59,355 bases of DNA, taken from Planctomycetales bacterium (lineage in GTDB: Bacteria; Planctomycetota; Planctomycetia; Pirellulales; Pirellulaceae). Below the pieces are notes generated by a model. The model made no database searches, was not told the origin of the DNA, and saw only the letters and a program-made list of their open reading frames with translations. How positions within the stretch are numbered: position 1 is the stretch's first letter; every line of letters starts with the position of its first letter. The translations under genes were made by a program, and so were the position numbers. The stretch covers positions 1 through 59,355 of the forward strand of contig JAGQPR010000004.1 of NCBI GenBank assembly GCA_020426625.1. The letters are read 5' to 3'. Of the stretch, positions 44,284 to 53,247 are shown in pieces.

Positions 44284-44330
44284 ATCGATTGTTTCTGAGT
44301 CCCCCTGTTTCTAGTTTTACGGAGAGAATG

Positions 44331-44996
44331 ATGAAAATACAGTCCTGGATTTCCACAATGTTTACTTTGGTAATGGTAGCAGGAACCGTTGCGACTATTG
44401 GCAAAAATGCTTCAGCTCAAGCTCACGACCATGCTCATGAAGGCCATGCGCATGGTGATCATGCTCATTCGGGCGAGACCCTTGCATTCCAATTGCCTGA
44501 ATGGAAGACAATCCACTTCGACGACGCGCAGAAGGCAGCTCAGCATGCGGAGACAGTCAAGAAGTTGGGTTGCGAGATGAAGCAAGGCAGTCACGCAGGG
44601 CATATCGATTTGAGCTATCGCTGCGCGAACTGGAAAACACTCGAGGTTGCCGATCACAAGTTGGCGGACCAATGGTCGAGCTGGCTTGCAGCGTCTGGCT
44701 TTGATGTCTCGCACAGCCATATCGACCCCGCCTTTGGCGCGGGACCAGAGGCAGTCGAATTCAGGCTGGTGGCGTGGAAGCAAATCCACGGTAATGGCTC
44801 GCCTGAGGAAGCACAGTTAGTCGACCAGCTCAAGAGAATTGGCTGCGACGTGGTAGTCGAAAAGCACCAGGGCCACTCGGACATTCGATTCCGCGCCCCT
44901 ACATGGCGAGACATTCACCTAGCCGATCACGCTGCCGCAGGCCAGTGGACAAACTGGCTGAAACAAAACGGATTCGAAGCAAGGCATGAACACTAG
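44331..44996 (+). CDS. Secreted His-rich protein with tandem repeated domain
   Basis: 221 residues from the ATG at 44331, with GGAGAG upstream. The signal ends NASAQ; a His-rich stretch follows (HDHAHEGHAHGDHAHSG). Two copies of a domain of about 80 residues come next: the first has EWKTIHFDDAQKAAQHAETV, KKLGCEM, NWKTLEVADHKLADQWSSWL; the second has AWKQIHGNGSPEEAQLVDQL, KRIGCDV, TWRDIHLADHAAAGQWTNWL. Each keeps one Cys and several His. The repeat suggests paired metal sites. No known family was recognised. It follows the RND pump directly and probably shares its operon. Confidence 0.75.
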   Translation: MKIQSWISTMFTLVMVAGTVATIGKNASAQAHDHAHEGHAHGDHAHSGETLAFQLPEWKTIHFDDAQKAAQHAETVKKLGCEMKQGSHAGHIDLSYRCANWKTLEVADHKLADQWSSWLAASGFDVSHSHIDPAFGAGPEAVEFRLVAWKQIHGNGSPEEAQLVDQLKRIGCDVVVEKHQGHSDIRFRAPTWRDIHLADHAAAGQWTNWLKQNGFEARHEH

Positions 44997-45042
44997 TCAA
45001 TGGTAACTGTTTGAGTTTCTCACTTTCACTTTGGAGACAATT

Positions 45043-45564
45043 ATGCGTGTTCATTCTCTAGCCCTCGTTCTTTGCGGCGGGTTCTTTCTAACTAGTCCTG
45101 GTTGCGGCGGCAATGCACCTTCGACCGCAGGCAATTCATCTGTAGCGGTAGATGGTGCGCCACCGGCCACAGTAGACGTTCATGCTCACCCGTCGGAAGG
45201 ACCGCATCATGGAACGCTCGTAGAACTCGGTAACGAAGAGTATCATGTCGAAGTCACTCACGACGCTGCATCGGTCACTGTCTATGTGTTAGATAGCACT
45301 GCCAAGAAAGCGGTGCCTGTTGATTCCAGTGACCTTACTATTAACATTTTGCACGATGGAAAGCCCGAGCAGTTCAAGCTACTTGCAAGTCCTGAGCAAG
45401 GCGATCCAAGCGGAAAGTCATCTCGATTCACTCTAGCTGATGCGGAATTGGCTGGACATCTTGATGAAGAATCCGCATCGCCAAAACTTAGCGTGACAAT
45501 TGGTGGAACTCCTTATCGCGGCGAGATCAAGCATGACCACGATCACAGCGGCCACGCACACTAA
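45043..45564 (+). CDS. Lipoprotein with His-rich ends, RND-operon accessory
   Basis: 173 residues from the ATG at 45043, with GGAGA upstream. Lipobox SPGC at about residue 21. The mature part opens with HAHPSEGPHHGTLVELGNEE, continues as a beta-rich domain (YHVEVTHDAASVTVYVLD, then LTINILHDGK, SVTIGGTPYRGEI) and ends in KHDHDHSGHAH. Similar small lipoproteins with HGG-type starts occur beside RND pumps in other bacteria. It ends nine bases before the P-type ATPase start, so it is co-transcribed. Probably binds metal at the inner or outer membrane. Confidence 0.75.
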   Translation: MRVHSLALVLCGGFFLTSPGCGGNAPSTAGNSSVAVDGAPPATVDVHAHPSEGPHHGTLVELGNEEYHVEVTHDAASVTVYVLDSTAKKAVPVDSSDLTINILHDGKPEQFKLLASPEQGDPSGKSSRFTLADAELAGHLDEESASPKLSVTIGGTPYRGEIKHDHDHSGHAH

Positions 45565-45573
45565 GATAGTCAG

Positions 45574-48030
45574 ATGATTAACGTGAAGAAAGTCAAGCTT
45601 GACCTGACGTTACTGATTCCCAACGTCCCTAATGCGCAAGATGCGTGTGTGGGACGTTTGACCGAATTGCTTCGCAGTAAGGTGGGGATCGATGACGCTC
45701 ATGTTTCCAATGAGCCGCAGCAGGGGCCTGATCGTCTGTGCATTCATTATGACGCAAGCAAAGTCTCGTTGTCTGAGGTACGCGAATTTGCGCAGCGCGC
45801 TGGAGCAGAACTGGAGCGTCACTACGGGCACGTCATACGGCGAGTCGAGTCGATGCACGAAGGCAGGGCCTCAGCCATTCAATCGCGACTAGTGCGTCTG
45901 GAGGGCGTGCTGGAAGCTGTCGTCGCATCCGATGGTACAGTGCGCGTCGAGTTTGATCGCGAGATTACAGACGAAGATAAGATCGCGCGGGTACTAGCGG
46001 CTTGGTCCCGCAAGCCTCAGGAGCATGATCATGAGGCTGAGAAACCAAGCGGTGACCATGAGGGACCCTCGCATGCAGGCCACGACCATGCCCATGGCGG
46101 GATTTTTGGTCCAAAGTCGGAATTGATTTTCGCCATCCTGAGTGGCGTGTTCTTGCTTGTCGGCTGGCTGCTCGGCCAATTTATCGAATTGTCAACTTGG
46201 ATTCCGCTGGGCTGCTTCATCGCTGCGTATTTTTTTGGCGGTTATTACACGGTAACGGAAGCAATTGAGAAACTTCGGTCAGGGAAATTCGAGATCGACT
46301 TCCTGATGCTCGTGGCCGCCGCCGGTGCGGCTTCGTTGGGTGCGTGGGCCGAAGGTGCGTTGCTGTTGTTCCTGTTCAGCATCGGTCACGCGCTCGAAGG
46401 CTACGCGATGGGCAGAGCTAAGCAGGCCATCGAAGCTCTCTCCGAGCTGGCCCCACGAGTCGCACGTGTTCGGCGCGACGGAAGTGAAACCGAAGTCTCT
46501 GTCGACGAGTTGGTCATAGGTGACGTCGTGATCGTCAAACCCGATGAGCGCATTGCCGCAGACGGATTTGTGGTATCGGGCGAGTCGAGCGTCGACCAAG
46601 CTCCAATCACGGGCGAGAGTGTGCCGGTTGACAAACAAGCGGTATCGGACGAAACGACGGCGGCAAAGGATCCAGACAACTTGCCTCCGGAGCATAGAGT
46701 GTTCGCGGGTACTATCAATCAATCGGGCTCGCTTGAAATTAGAGTCAGCAAGCTCGCCTCACAATCAACGTTGTCTCGAGTCGTTACGATGGTTAGCGAA
46801 GCGGAGACACGAGTTTCACCGACGCAACAGTTCACCAAGCGGTTCGAGCGATACTTTGTTCCCGCCGTCATTATCAGCGTCTTGTTGTTGCTGTTTGCTC
46901 CACTGGTCATAGACGAAAGTTTCAGCGCTTCGTTTTATCGAGCGATGGCAGTGTTGGTTGCGGCCAGTCCGTGTGCACTCGCGATCGCCACACCGAGCGC
47001 CGTGCTCAGTGGAGTAGCACGTGCAGCTCGCGGAGGCATCTTGGTTAAGGGTGGCGGACCACTCGAAAGTCTTGGCGCCCTTGACTCGATCGCCTTTGAC
47101 AAAACTGGAACCCTCACTGAGGGCGAACCCAAGGTGACGGACGTGCGCACGGCGGAGAACGTCGATGAATCCGAATTGCTCCGCATAGCAGTCGCTGTCG
47201 AGAATCTCAGCAAGCACCCGCTGGCCAAAGCCGTTGTTCGCGACGGGAGGGAAAGATTGCGAGAGCGAGAGATTCCTGAAGCAACCAATCTACAAAGCAT
47301 CACGGGCCGCGGGATACAGGCGACCGTTGAAGGCGACATCGTCCACGTTGGAAAGGATGACTTGTTTGCCGAGGTGGGTGGCCGCGAAATGCCTGATGAG
47401 ATTCGGGCCATTGTCGATTCGCTCGAGCAGAACGGCCGCACCACCATGATTGTCCGCCGCGCAGATCGCTATCTGGGAGTCATCGGATTGATGGATACGC
47501 CTCGCGAAGCGTCCAAGCGAACCATTGCACGCTTGCGCGAGCTCGGCATCAAGCGAATGATCATGATTTCCGGTGACAACCAACAAGTCGCGGATGCAGT
47601 CGCCAAAGCGGTTGGTCTCGACGAAGCTCGCGGCGAATTGATGCCAGAGGACAAAGTCGCTGAGATTAAGAAGTTGCAAAATGAAGGGGGCGTCGCCATG
47701 GTCGGCGACGGAGTCAACGATGCCCCAGCCATGGCCTCGGCCACCGTTGGCATTGCCATGGGCGCCGCTGGCAGCGATGTCGCACTAGAGACCGCCGATG
47801 TGGCCCTCATGGCAGATAACCTTGACCACCTACCACTCGCCATCGGACTCAGTCGCGCCACTCGCCGCATCATCCGTCAGAACCTTTGGATGAGTCTCGG
47901 GATGGTTGCATTCCTTGTCCCCGCCACGATTCTCGGGCTCAACATCGGCCCCGCAGTCGCCCTCCACGAAGGCAGTACGCTAGTCGTCGTCTTCAACGCT
48001 TTGCGATTATTGGCGCACAAAGATCGATGA
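45574..48030 (+). CDS. P1B-4-type metal-exporting ATPase (SPC motif)
   Basis: 818 residues. The N-terminus holds two Cys-poor segments shaped like HMA domains (about 5-90 and 92-150) without CxxC, then a His-rich linker (HDHEAEKPSGDHEGPSHAGH). The core has SPC in the transport helix (AASPCALAIA, about 465), ITGESVP, DKTGTLT (about 509), HPLAKAV, MISGDN and GDGVNDAPA. HEGST (about 798) in the last helices together with SPC marks the P1B-4 group, which moves Co(II), Fe(II) or Zn(II). It is the last gene of the second efflux operon. Confidence 0.93.
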   Translation: MINVKKVKLDLTLLIPNVPNAQDACVGRLTELLRSKVGIDDAHVSNEPQQGPDRLCIHYDASKVSLSEVREFAQRAGAELERHYGHVIRRVESMHEGRASAIQSRLVRLEGVLEAVVASDGTVRVEFDREITDEDKIARVLAAWSRKPQEHDHEAEKPSGDHEGPSHAGHDHAHGGIFGPKSELIFAILSGVFLLVGWLLGQFIELSTWIPLGCFIAAYFFGGYYTVTEAIEKLRSGKFEIDFLMLVAAAGAASLGAWAEGALLLFLFSIGHALEGYAMGRAKQAIEALSELAPRVARVRRDGSETEVSVDELVIGDVVIVKPDERIAADGFVVSGESSVDQAPITGESVPVDKQAVSDETTAAKDPDNLPPEHRVFAGTINQSGSLEIRVSKLASQSTLSRVVTMVSEAETRVSPTQQFTKRFERYFVPAVIISVLLLLFAPLVIDESFSASFYRAMAVLVAASPCALAIATPSAVLSGVARAARGGILVKGGGPLESLGALDSIAFDKTGTLTEGEPKVTDVRTAENVDESELLRIAVAVENLSKHPLAKAVVRDGRERLREREIPEATNLQSITGRGIQATVEGDIVHVGKDDLFAEVGGREMPDEIRAIVDSLEQNGRTTMIVRRADRYLGVIGLMDTPREASKRTIARLRELGIKRMIMISGDNQQVADAVAKAVGLDEARGELMPEDKVAEIKKLQNEGGVAMVGDGVNDAPAMASATVGIAMGAAGSDVALETADVALMADNLDHLPLAIGLSRATRRIIRQNLWMSLGMVAFLVPATILGLNIGPAVALHEGSTLVVVFNALRLLAHKDR

Positions 48031-48131
48031 TTGATCGAGTGATTGGTTCAGTTAGCGGTCGGCGTATCGAGAACAGTTTTATGGCAAGCACTAATAAGCG
48101 TAGTTTGTACATTTTGAAATACCTTTTTCGG

Positions 48132-50315
48132 CTAACGGGAGTTGTGCGTTGCGAGTCCCGCGTATTCCAAAACAACGATGCTGCGTGGGCTGACTCGGTA
48201 GGCACTTGCCTGAAGTGGGACTCGTTTGCCTGGGCCTGCAATGTCAAGCGGGCTGGGGAGTGACGTGTCTATCGCGCGGAGCCAACCATCCGCTGCGCCC
48301 GTGTGCAGATTGAATGTTTGTTGTGCGCTAGAACCGTTAATCATCACGTACAAATCGCGTCCGCTGGGCGAATCGGCACGCAGGTGATAAGCGAGAAGTC
48401 GGGACTCCGCAGACAGGTTGACTTCGGGCAGCTCTGAACCAAACCAACGAATGTCGTCGCGCCAAAAGGTCGAACGTCCAAGGGATGGATGCGACTTGCG
48501 AAACGCGATCATGCGTTTGAAGAAGCGAAAGACTTCTTGATTCTGCTCCAATCGACGCCAGTCCAACCAACTCGTTTCGTTGTCTTGGTTGAATGGGTTG
48601 TTGTTGCCCCCTTGGGTCTGCAGGAATTCGTCGCCCATGCGGAACATGGGAGTTCCGGCCGAAAGCATCAGTAAGCAACAAAAGTTCTTGACCTGCCGCT
48701 TGCGTAGATCCAACACTTCCTGAGGAGCATCTTGGTCGCCTTCCCAGCCGCTATTGCAACTGAACTCGTTGGGTCCGTCGCGATTATCCTGCCCATTCGC
48801 CGCGTTGTGTTTTTCACTATACGACACAAGGTCAGCCATCGTAAAACCGTCATGCGACGAAAGGTAATTCACGCTTTGAAAGGGCCGGAAGGCGTGGAAC
48901 ACGTCATCTGGAAACAGGTCACTGCTCCCATAGATTCTCGTCATTAATTCGGGAATCTGCCCGCGGTCACCACGCACGAACCTCTGAAGACTGTCTCGAA
49001 AGCGTCCATTCCACTGCATCCAAGTGCGCCCGGGAAAGGCGGCTCCCAGTTGGTACAGGCCAGACGCATCCCACGGTTCAGCAATCAGACGCACATGTGC
49101 CAATTCAGGGTCACTGGCAATTTGATCAAATAGCGGCGGTTGGCTCAAATCAACCTTGCCATCCGATGTTCGCGAAAACACGGACGCCAGGTCGAAGCGA
49201 AAACCATCCACGTGCATTTCCTTAGCCCAATAGCGCAGACTGTCCAAGATAAGCCGCCGGACAGCTGGATTGGAAGTGTCGAGGGTATTGCCCGTTCCGC
49301 TGAAGTTGGCGTAAGGCGATTCGCGGTTGCCAGTTTCAATGTAGTAGGTAGCACTATCAATTCCTCGGTAGCTGTAAGTTGGTCCTTGATGGTCACCTTC
49401 ACAGGTATGGTTGTAGACAACATCGAGAATCACTTCGATTCCAGCAGCATGCAGCTCGCGAACCATTTCGCGAAATTGGCTATGCTGCTCGCAGGAGGAT
49501 TGATCTTTGGAGTAAGCGTGGTGAGGCGCGAAGAAGCTCAGCGGCATATACCCCCAGTAGTTCCCATCGGCCGGATCAAACTGAAATACCGGCATCAATT
49601 CAACTGCCGTAACACCAAGCTCTTTCAGGTAGGGGAGTTTTTGGACGATGCCCGCGAAGGTCCCTCGATCGCAGTCAGCCAAATCAGAGGTGGGGTGTCT
49701 CGTGAAACCGCGCACATGCATTTCGTAGATAACCAAATCTGAACCGTGCCGAATACGTTGCTCATCTCTCCAGTCAAAGGGGCAGCGACAGACGTCCAGC
49801 CGTCCAAGAGGCGCCCGACCGGCGTTGGAGCCAGATGATCTCGCAGCTTCTCGACTGAAGCTCTCAGGAAAGAAAATGCTTCGTGAGTAGGGATCGAGCA
49901 GCACTTTTTTTGGGTCGAAAGCATGCCAAGGCAGGGCCGCGCCATCAACAGGCCCGTCAACTTGATAGGCGTAGTATTCAGCGTCACCCGCTGCGCGCAT
50001 TGGGACACGACAATGCCAGATCGGTCCCGATTTGTTCTTCAGCGGATCAAAGGTCACAGATAGGTGCGGAACGCGCAGCTCGTCTTTCAGATACAACTGC
50101 AGAGTAACTTTCGATGCATTACCGCCATAAAGGGCAAAGTTGTAAGCCTGTTCGTGTTCTAACCACGTGACGCCAAGCGGTCGTGGTGTGCCGTCATTCT
50201 TCTCCCAGTTTGGGACTCTTGTTGGCCGAACCGCCGCAGTGTGAGTGATATCGGTCCCGCAGTGACGACAATGAGACTGAATCGATTTCGGCAAGTGAGA
50301 TTTCCTCTGGGGCAA
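48132..50315 (-). CDS. glgX: Glycogen debranching enzyme, GlgX/isoamylase type
   Basis: 727 residues. An N-terminal extension carries CRHCGTDI. A carbohydrate-binding beta domain follows (GVTWLEHEQAYNFALYG), then the GH13 catalytic barrel with its four conserved regions: VILDVVYNHT, DGFRFDLASV (about 368, nucleophile Asp), LIAEPWDA (about 411, acid Glu) and NYLSSHDGFT. Removes alpha-1,6 branches from glycogen trimmed by phosphorylase. It follows the phosphorylase gene by nine bases on the same strand. It is convergent with the metal-ATPase gene and marks the island's edge. Confidence 0.93.
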   Translation of the reverse strand: MPQRKSHLPKSIQSHCRHCGTDITHTAAVRPTRVPNWEKNDGTPRPLGVTWLEHEQAYNFALYGGNASKVTLQLYLKDELRVPHLSVTFDPLKNKSGPIWHCRVPMRAAGDAEYYAYQVDGPVDGAALPWHAFDPKKVLLDPYSRSIFFPESFSREAARSSGSNAGRAPLGRLDVCRCPFDWRDEQRIRHGSDLVIYEMHVRGFTRHPTSDLADCDRGTFAGIVQKLPYLKELGVTAVELMPVFQFDPADGNYWGYMPLSFFAPHHAYSKDQSSCEQHSQFREMVRELHAAGIEVILDVVYNHTCEGDHQGPTYSYRGIDSATYYIETGNRESPYANFSGTGNTLDTSNPAVRRLILDSLRYWAKEMHVDGFRFDLASVFSRTSDGKVDLSQPPLFDQIASDPELAHVRLIAEPWDASGLYQLGAAFPGRTWMQWNGRFRDSLQRFVRGDRGQIPELMTRIYGSSDLFPDDVFHAFRPFQSVNYLSSHDGFTMADLVSYSEKHNAANGQDNRDGPNEFSCNSGWEGDQDAPQEVLDLRKRQVKNFCCLLMLSAGTPMFRMGDEFLQTQGGNNNPFNQDNETSWLDWRRLEQNQEVFRFFKRMIAFRKSHPSLGRSTFWRDDIRWFGSELPEVNLSAESRLLAYHLRADSPSGRDLYVMINGSSAQQTFNLHTGAADGWLRAIDTSLPSPLDIAGPGKRVPLQASAYRVSPRSIVVLEYAGLATHNSR

Positions 50316-50324
50316 TGGTCCGAT

Positions 50325-52076
50325 TTACGCCTCGTAGTAAGCTTTTAGCACGTATTGCTGGACCATTCGTTGCGTATTGAAATACGATCCGTTAAGCGCA
50401 ATGGCATGGGACATGATCCTCCGCCATTCGTCAGGTTTACGGTAGTACAGCGGTAAGACCGTCCGTTCAAGTGCCTCGTATAGTGCAGACGCATCGTTCG
50501 TGAATCGGTCGCTCTCCGAGGAATCCGCAGGCGTAGAAGCGCCAAAAGCCCAGCCCGTGACCCCTTCCACACAACCCTCGATCCACCATCCATCGAGAAT
50601 GCTGAGACTTGGAACTCCGTTGAGCGCTGCTTTCATCCCACTAGTACCGGACGCTTCCAGCGGCGGTTGCGGCGAATTGAGCCATACGTCGACTCCTGCA
50701 ACGATCAGTCGAGCGAGTTCCCAATCGTAGTTTGCAAGATAAACCAGTCTAACTTCTGGCGTGAGCTTATTTTGGCTACGTATGATCTGCTGGATAATTT
50801 GTTTTCCACCTTCGTCACGAGGGTGTGACTTGCCCGCGAAGACAATCTGTATGGGACCAGTCTGTGCAGCGATACTTTTTAAACGCTCTGGATCGCTTAT
50901 TAACAGGTTCGCCCGTTTGTACGCTGTTGCACGACGTGCGAAACCGATCGTGATGGTCTCGGAATCGAACTGAAGGTTCTGCCGCGCATTGATTTCGTCG
51001 ATTAGTCGTAGTTTAGCGGTTTGATGAGCGTTCCAGACCTCGCTTGCGGGGATCGCCAAAACACCACGCAGGCTGGCGCTATCTTCACGCCAGCCTGTCA
51101 AGTAACGATCAAACAATGCAGCAAATGCCGGTGCAGTCCAAGTTGGAACGTGAACGCCGTTCGTGATGTGGTCTATGTCGTAGTGATGATTCGCGTCCTT
51201 GGGTACCAGCATGTGGCGTGAAACTTCACCATGTTTCTTGGCAACACCATTGACGTAGTGGCTCAGGTTCAATGCGAGGTACGTCATGTTCAATTCGCCC
51301 GCACAGCAGAATACCTCGTGCATTTCAAAGATATCGGATCGACCAAGCACTTGCTCGACGAGATCAAAGTCAAAACGATCGTGACCAGCCGGAACCGGAG
51401 TGTGCGTCGTAAACACACACTGACGACGAACCGCCTGCACGTCTTCACCATTGAACGTATTGCGCCCGAGAGACTTTGCTCGCTCATCCAACAATTCCAA
51501 CCCAAGCAAAGCCGCATGGCCTTCGTTCATGTGAAACTGGACGAGTTTGTCAAGCTGAAGTGATCTAAGCATGCGAACGCCGCCAATTCCCAAAACGACC
51601 TCTTGGCAAAGTCGATGGCGTTGGTCACCGCCGTAGAGTTGCTGCGTCAGCGCTCGGTCAGCGGTCGAGTTGACATGCAAGTCCGTGTCCAACAGGAGGA
51701 CGGGGATGACATGTCCACCACAGCCAACGACGTCAAACCTCCACCCACGAATATAAAGATTGCGTCCCTCAATGCAAACCTGGACACGCGAAGGCAATTC
51801 GCGGCAATAGTCTTCAACATGCCATTCGACGATTGACTCTTGTTGCCAGCCATCTTGATCAATCGTTTGTGAAAGATAACCTTGCCGATGCAACAGCGTG
51901 ACGGCGATCATTTGAACACCCAAGTCGGCGGCCGCCCTCAGCGTGTCACCAGCCAACACACCTAAACCGCCACTGTAGGTCGGCATCGCCGGATCGAGTG
52001 CAATCTCCATCGAGAAATAGGCAACGGTTTCCGAAGCGGACAGTGATCCGTTGGCTTCAATCTTGCTGGTTGTCAT
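50325..52076 (-). CDS. glgP: Alpha-glucan phosphorylase, short form
   Basis: 583 residues from the ATG at 52076; a GTG two codons earlier is possible. The N-terminus has VAYFSMEIALDPAMPTYSGG, GLGVLAGDTL, typical of the short phosphorylase subgroup (about 550-850 residues, no long regulatory part). The PLP site is seen in EASGTSGMKAALNG (about 472). Releases glucose-1-phosphate from alpha-1,4-glucans. It is in an operon with glgX and overlaps the BON gene upstream by 20 bases. Confidence 0.9.
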   Translation of the reverse strand: MTTSKIEANGSLSASETVAYFSMEIALDPAMPTYSGGLGVLAGDTLRAAADLGVQMIAVTLLHRQGYLSQTIDQDGWQQESIVEWHVEDYCRELPSRVQVCIEGRNLYIRGWRFDVVGCGGHVIPVLLLDTDLHVNSTADRALTQQLYGGDQRHRLCQEVVLGIGGVRMLRSLQLDKLVQFHMNEGHAALLGLELLDERAKSLGRNTFNGEDVQAVRRQCVFTTHTPVPAGHDRFDFDLVEQVLGRSDIFEMHEVFCCAGELNMTYLALNLSHYVNGVAKKHGEVSRHMLVPKDANHHYDIDHITNGVHVPTWTAPAFAALFDRYLTGWREDSASLRGVLAIPASEVWNAHQTAKLRLIDEINARQNLQFDSETITIGFARRATAYKRANLLISDPERLKSIAAQTGPIQIVFAGKSHPRDEGGKQIIQQIIRSQNKLTPEVRLVYLANYDWELARLIVAGVDVWLNSPQPPLEASGTSGMKAALNGVPSLSILDGWWIEGCVEGVTGWAFGASTPADSSESDRFTNDASALYEALERTVLPLYYRKPDEWRRIMSHAIALNGSYFNTQRMVQQYVLKAYYEA

Positions 52077-52518
52077 GCTCACTCTTTGTTGTGGTGCGAT
52101 AGGACACAGTTAGCTCGTTGACGATTCGCTCGACTCCATCAATCCTTCGTGCTAACTCCTGCGCGATCTGCTTATAGTAATAGCTGGAAACCGAGCCGCG
52201 AATGACAAGGACGCCATCCTCGAACCGCCCCTCGATGCCTCTGAGAACCGCATAGCCGCTGGACGACCAACTGCGTCGAACACTGGCGATAACGCAGCAA
52301 GAGCAAAGTGGCTCGTGTAACGATTGACGCTCAACGTCTGCCAACCCGTTCTCCGCGATTCCTTCAAATTCACCAGCCGCGACGGAGTGTTGGCCACGAA
52401 AGTTTTTGATCTGCCCCGCTTGATCGTCAATCTCGGGCTGAGATTGAGAGCAAGACGCCTGTATCTGGCGACTGCTCAAGACCATTTCATGCGACTCGAA
52501 TGATATTGCTGTCTTCAT
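52057..52518 (-). CDS. BON-domain protein
   Basis: 153 residues from the ATG at 52518. The C-terminal 60 residues are a BON domain (RFEDGVLVIRGSVSSYYYKQ, GVERIVNELTVSY), a small lipid- or membrane-associated fold. A CSCC pair lies near residue 92. No signal peptide is obvious, and the first 85 residues are low in recognisable features. The 3' end overlaps the phosphorylase start, so translation may be coupled. Function unknown. Confidence 0.75.
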   Translation of the reverse strand: MKTAISFESHEMVLSSRQIQASCSQSQPEIDDQAGQIKNFRGQHSVAAGEFEGIAENGLADVERQSLHEPLCSCCVIASVRRSWSSSGYAVLRGIEGRFEDGVLVIRGSVSSYYYKQIAQELARRIDGVERIVNELTVSYRTTTKSEHDNQQD

Positions 52519-52610
52519 ACGACACCCCCGACCTGTGGGTTTCTGAATCGAAAGATCGCTAGGAGACCTCCCATTCCTCCGGAAATCAGAATTGACCACG
52601 ACAGTTGCAG

Positions 52611-52847
52611 TCATTTGTTGCGTTCGAGCGTGTACGAGCTGCCGCAGCAACTGCGTTTGACGGTGCAGCAGTAATCGCGTTTCGCGCAGCATGTCGGCTG
52701 AGCAAATTCAGTCGATAATTCGACATCTTGTGTTTGTAAACCTGCCGTTGGAGGAAAGGTCGGGGCGACATCTGCAGCCAAAGCGAATGCCGCCACGCCG
52801 AGAAGACCAAGAGCCAACGAAACAGCAGCTACCGATTTCAATAACAT
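52611..52847 (-). CDS. Small secreted Cys-rich protein
   Basis: 78 residues. The signal peptide ends ALAAD. The mature part finishes with a Cys cluster, TCCAKRDYCCTVKRSCCGS: three CC pairs in 20 residues. No family recognised. Promoter-like site I lies 82 bases upstream on the same strand, linking it to the small secreted proteins at 3368, 5558 and 19936. Confidence 0.7.
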   Translation of the reverse strand: MLLKSVAAVSLALGLLGVAAFALAADVAPTFPPTAGLQTQDVELSTEFAQPTCCAKRDYCCTVKRSCCGSSYTLERNK

Positions 52848-52928
52848 GACTTCGACCTCTCGTTGTCAGGGATTGGGATAAAGACGGCTCTGGCAAACTT
52901 GTCCGTCTTGGTTCGTCTCTACGAGTGA

Positions 52929-52958
52929 TACGATGCGTCGAGCAACTTGCTTCTTCAC
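52929..52958 (-). promoter_or_regulatory. ECF-type promoter-like element (site I, minus strand)
   Basis: On the minus strand GTGAAGAA (52958-52951), 14 bases, then GCATCGTA (52936-52929). The first half is perfect, the second has six of eight bases. It faces the Cys-rich peptide gene starting at 52847 and is the only copy on this strand. Confidence 0.5.
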
Positions 52959-53085
52959 GAAAATCTCGCTGATCATTCCGATTTTGGATTGTTTTTCCTG
53001 TATTTTGGTTTTTTGGGAAGAAGTGGCGGAACAAAGGCATCAAAATCCGAAGTCCGACGCATTGTCGGGCGTTTTCGATTCTCCG

Positions 53086-53247
53086 ATGGAGCCGCAAACG
53101 GAGCAACGCATGTTTACTCGCGACGAACTGATCGCGCTCTATCGACGCCGGGCAAAACGGTACGACTTGACCGCGAACGTCACTATCGAAGAATACTTTC
53201 TCGGCTTCACGTACATTGCAAGTGGCGTAAGAGTCGGGGAAAAAGAC
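53086..53247 (+). pseudogene. N-terminal relic of a class I methyltransferase
   Basis: From the ATG at 53086 the frame reads MFTRDELIALYRRRAKRYD, then LTAN and EYFLGF. This resembles the N-terminal helix of SAM-dependent methyltransferases of the UbiE-like group (LYRRRAxxYDxxAN). After about 40 residues the match ends and the frame runs antisense into the ATPase subunit A gene, with no SAM-binding motif. It is a fragment cut off at the V-ATPase operon's end. Confidence 0.6.
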
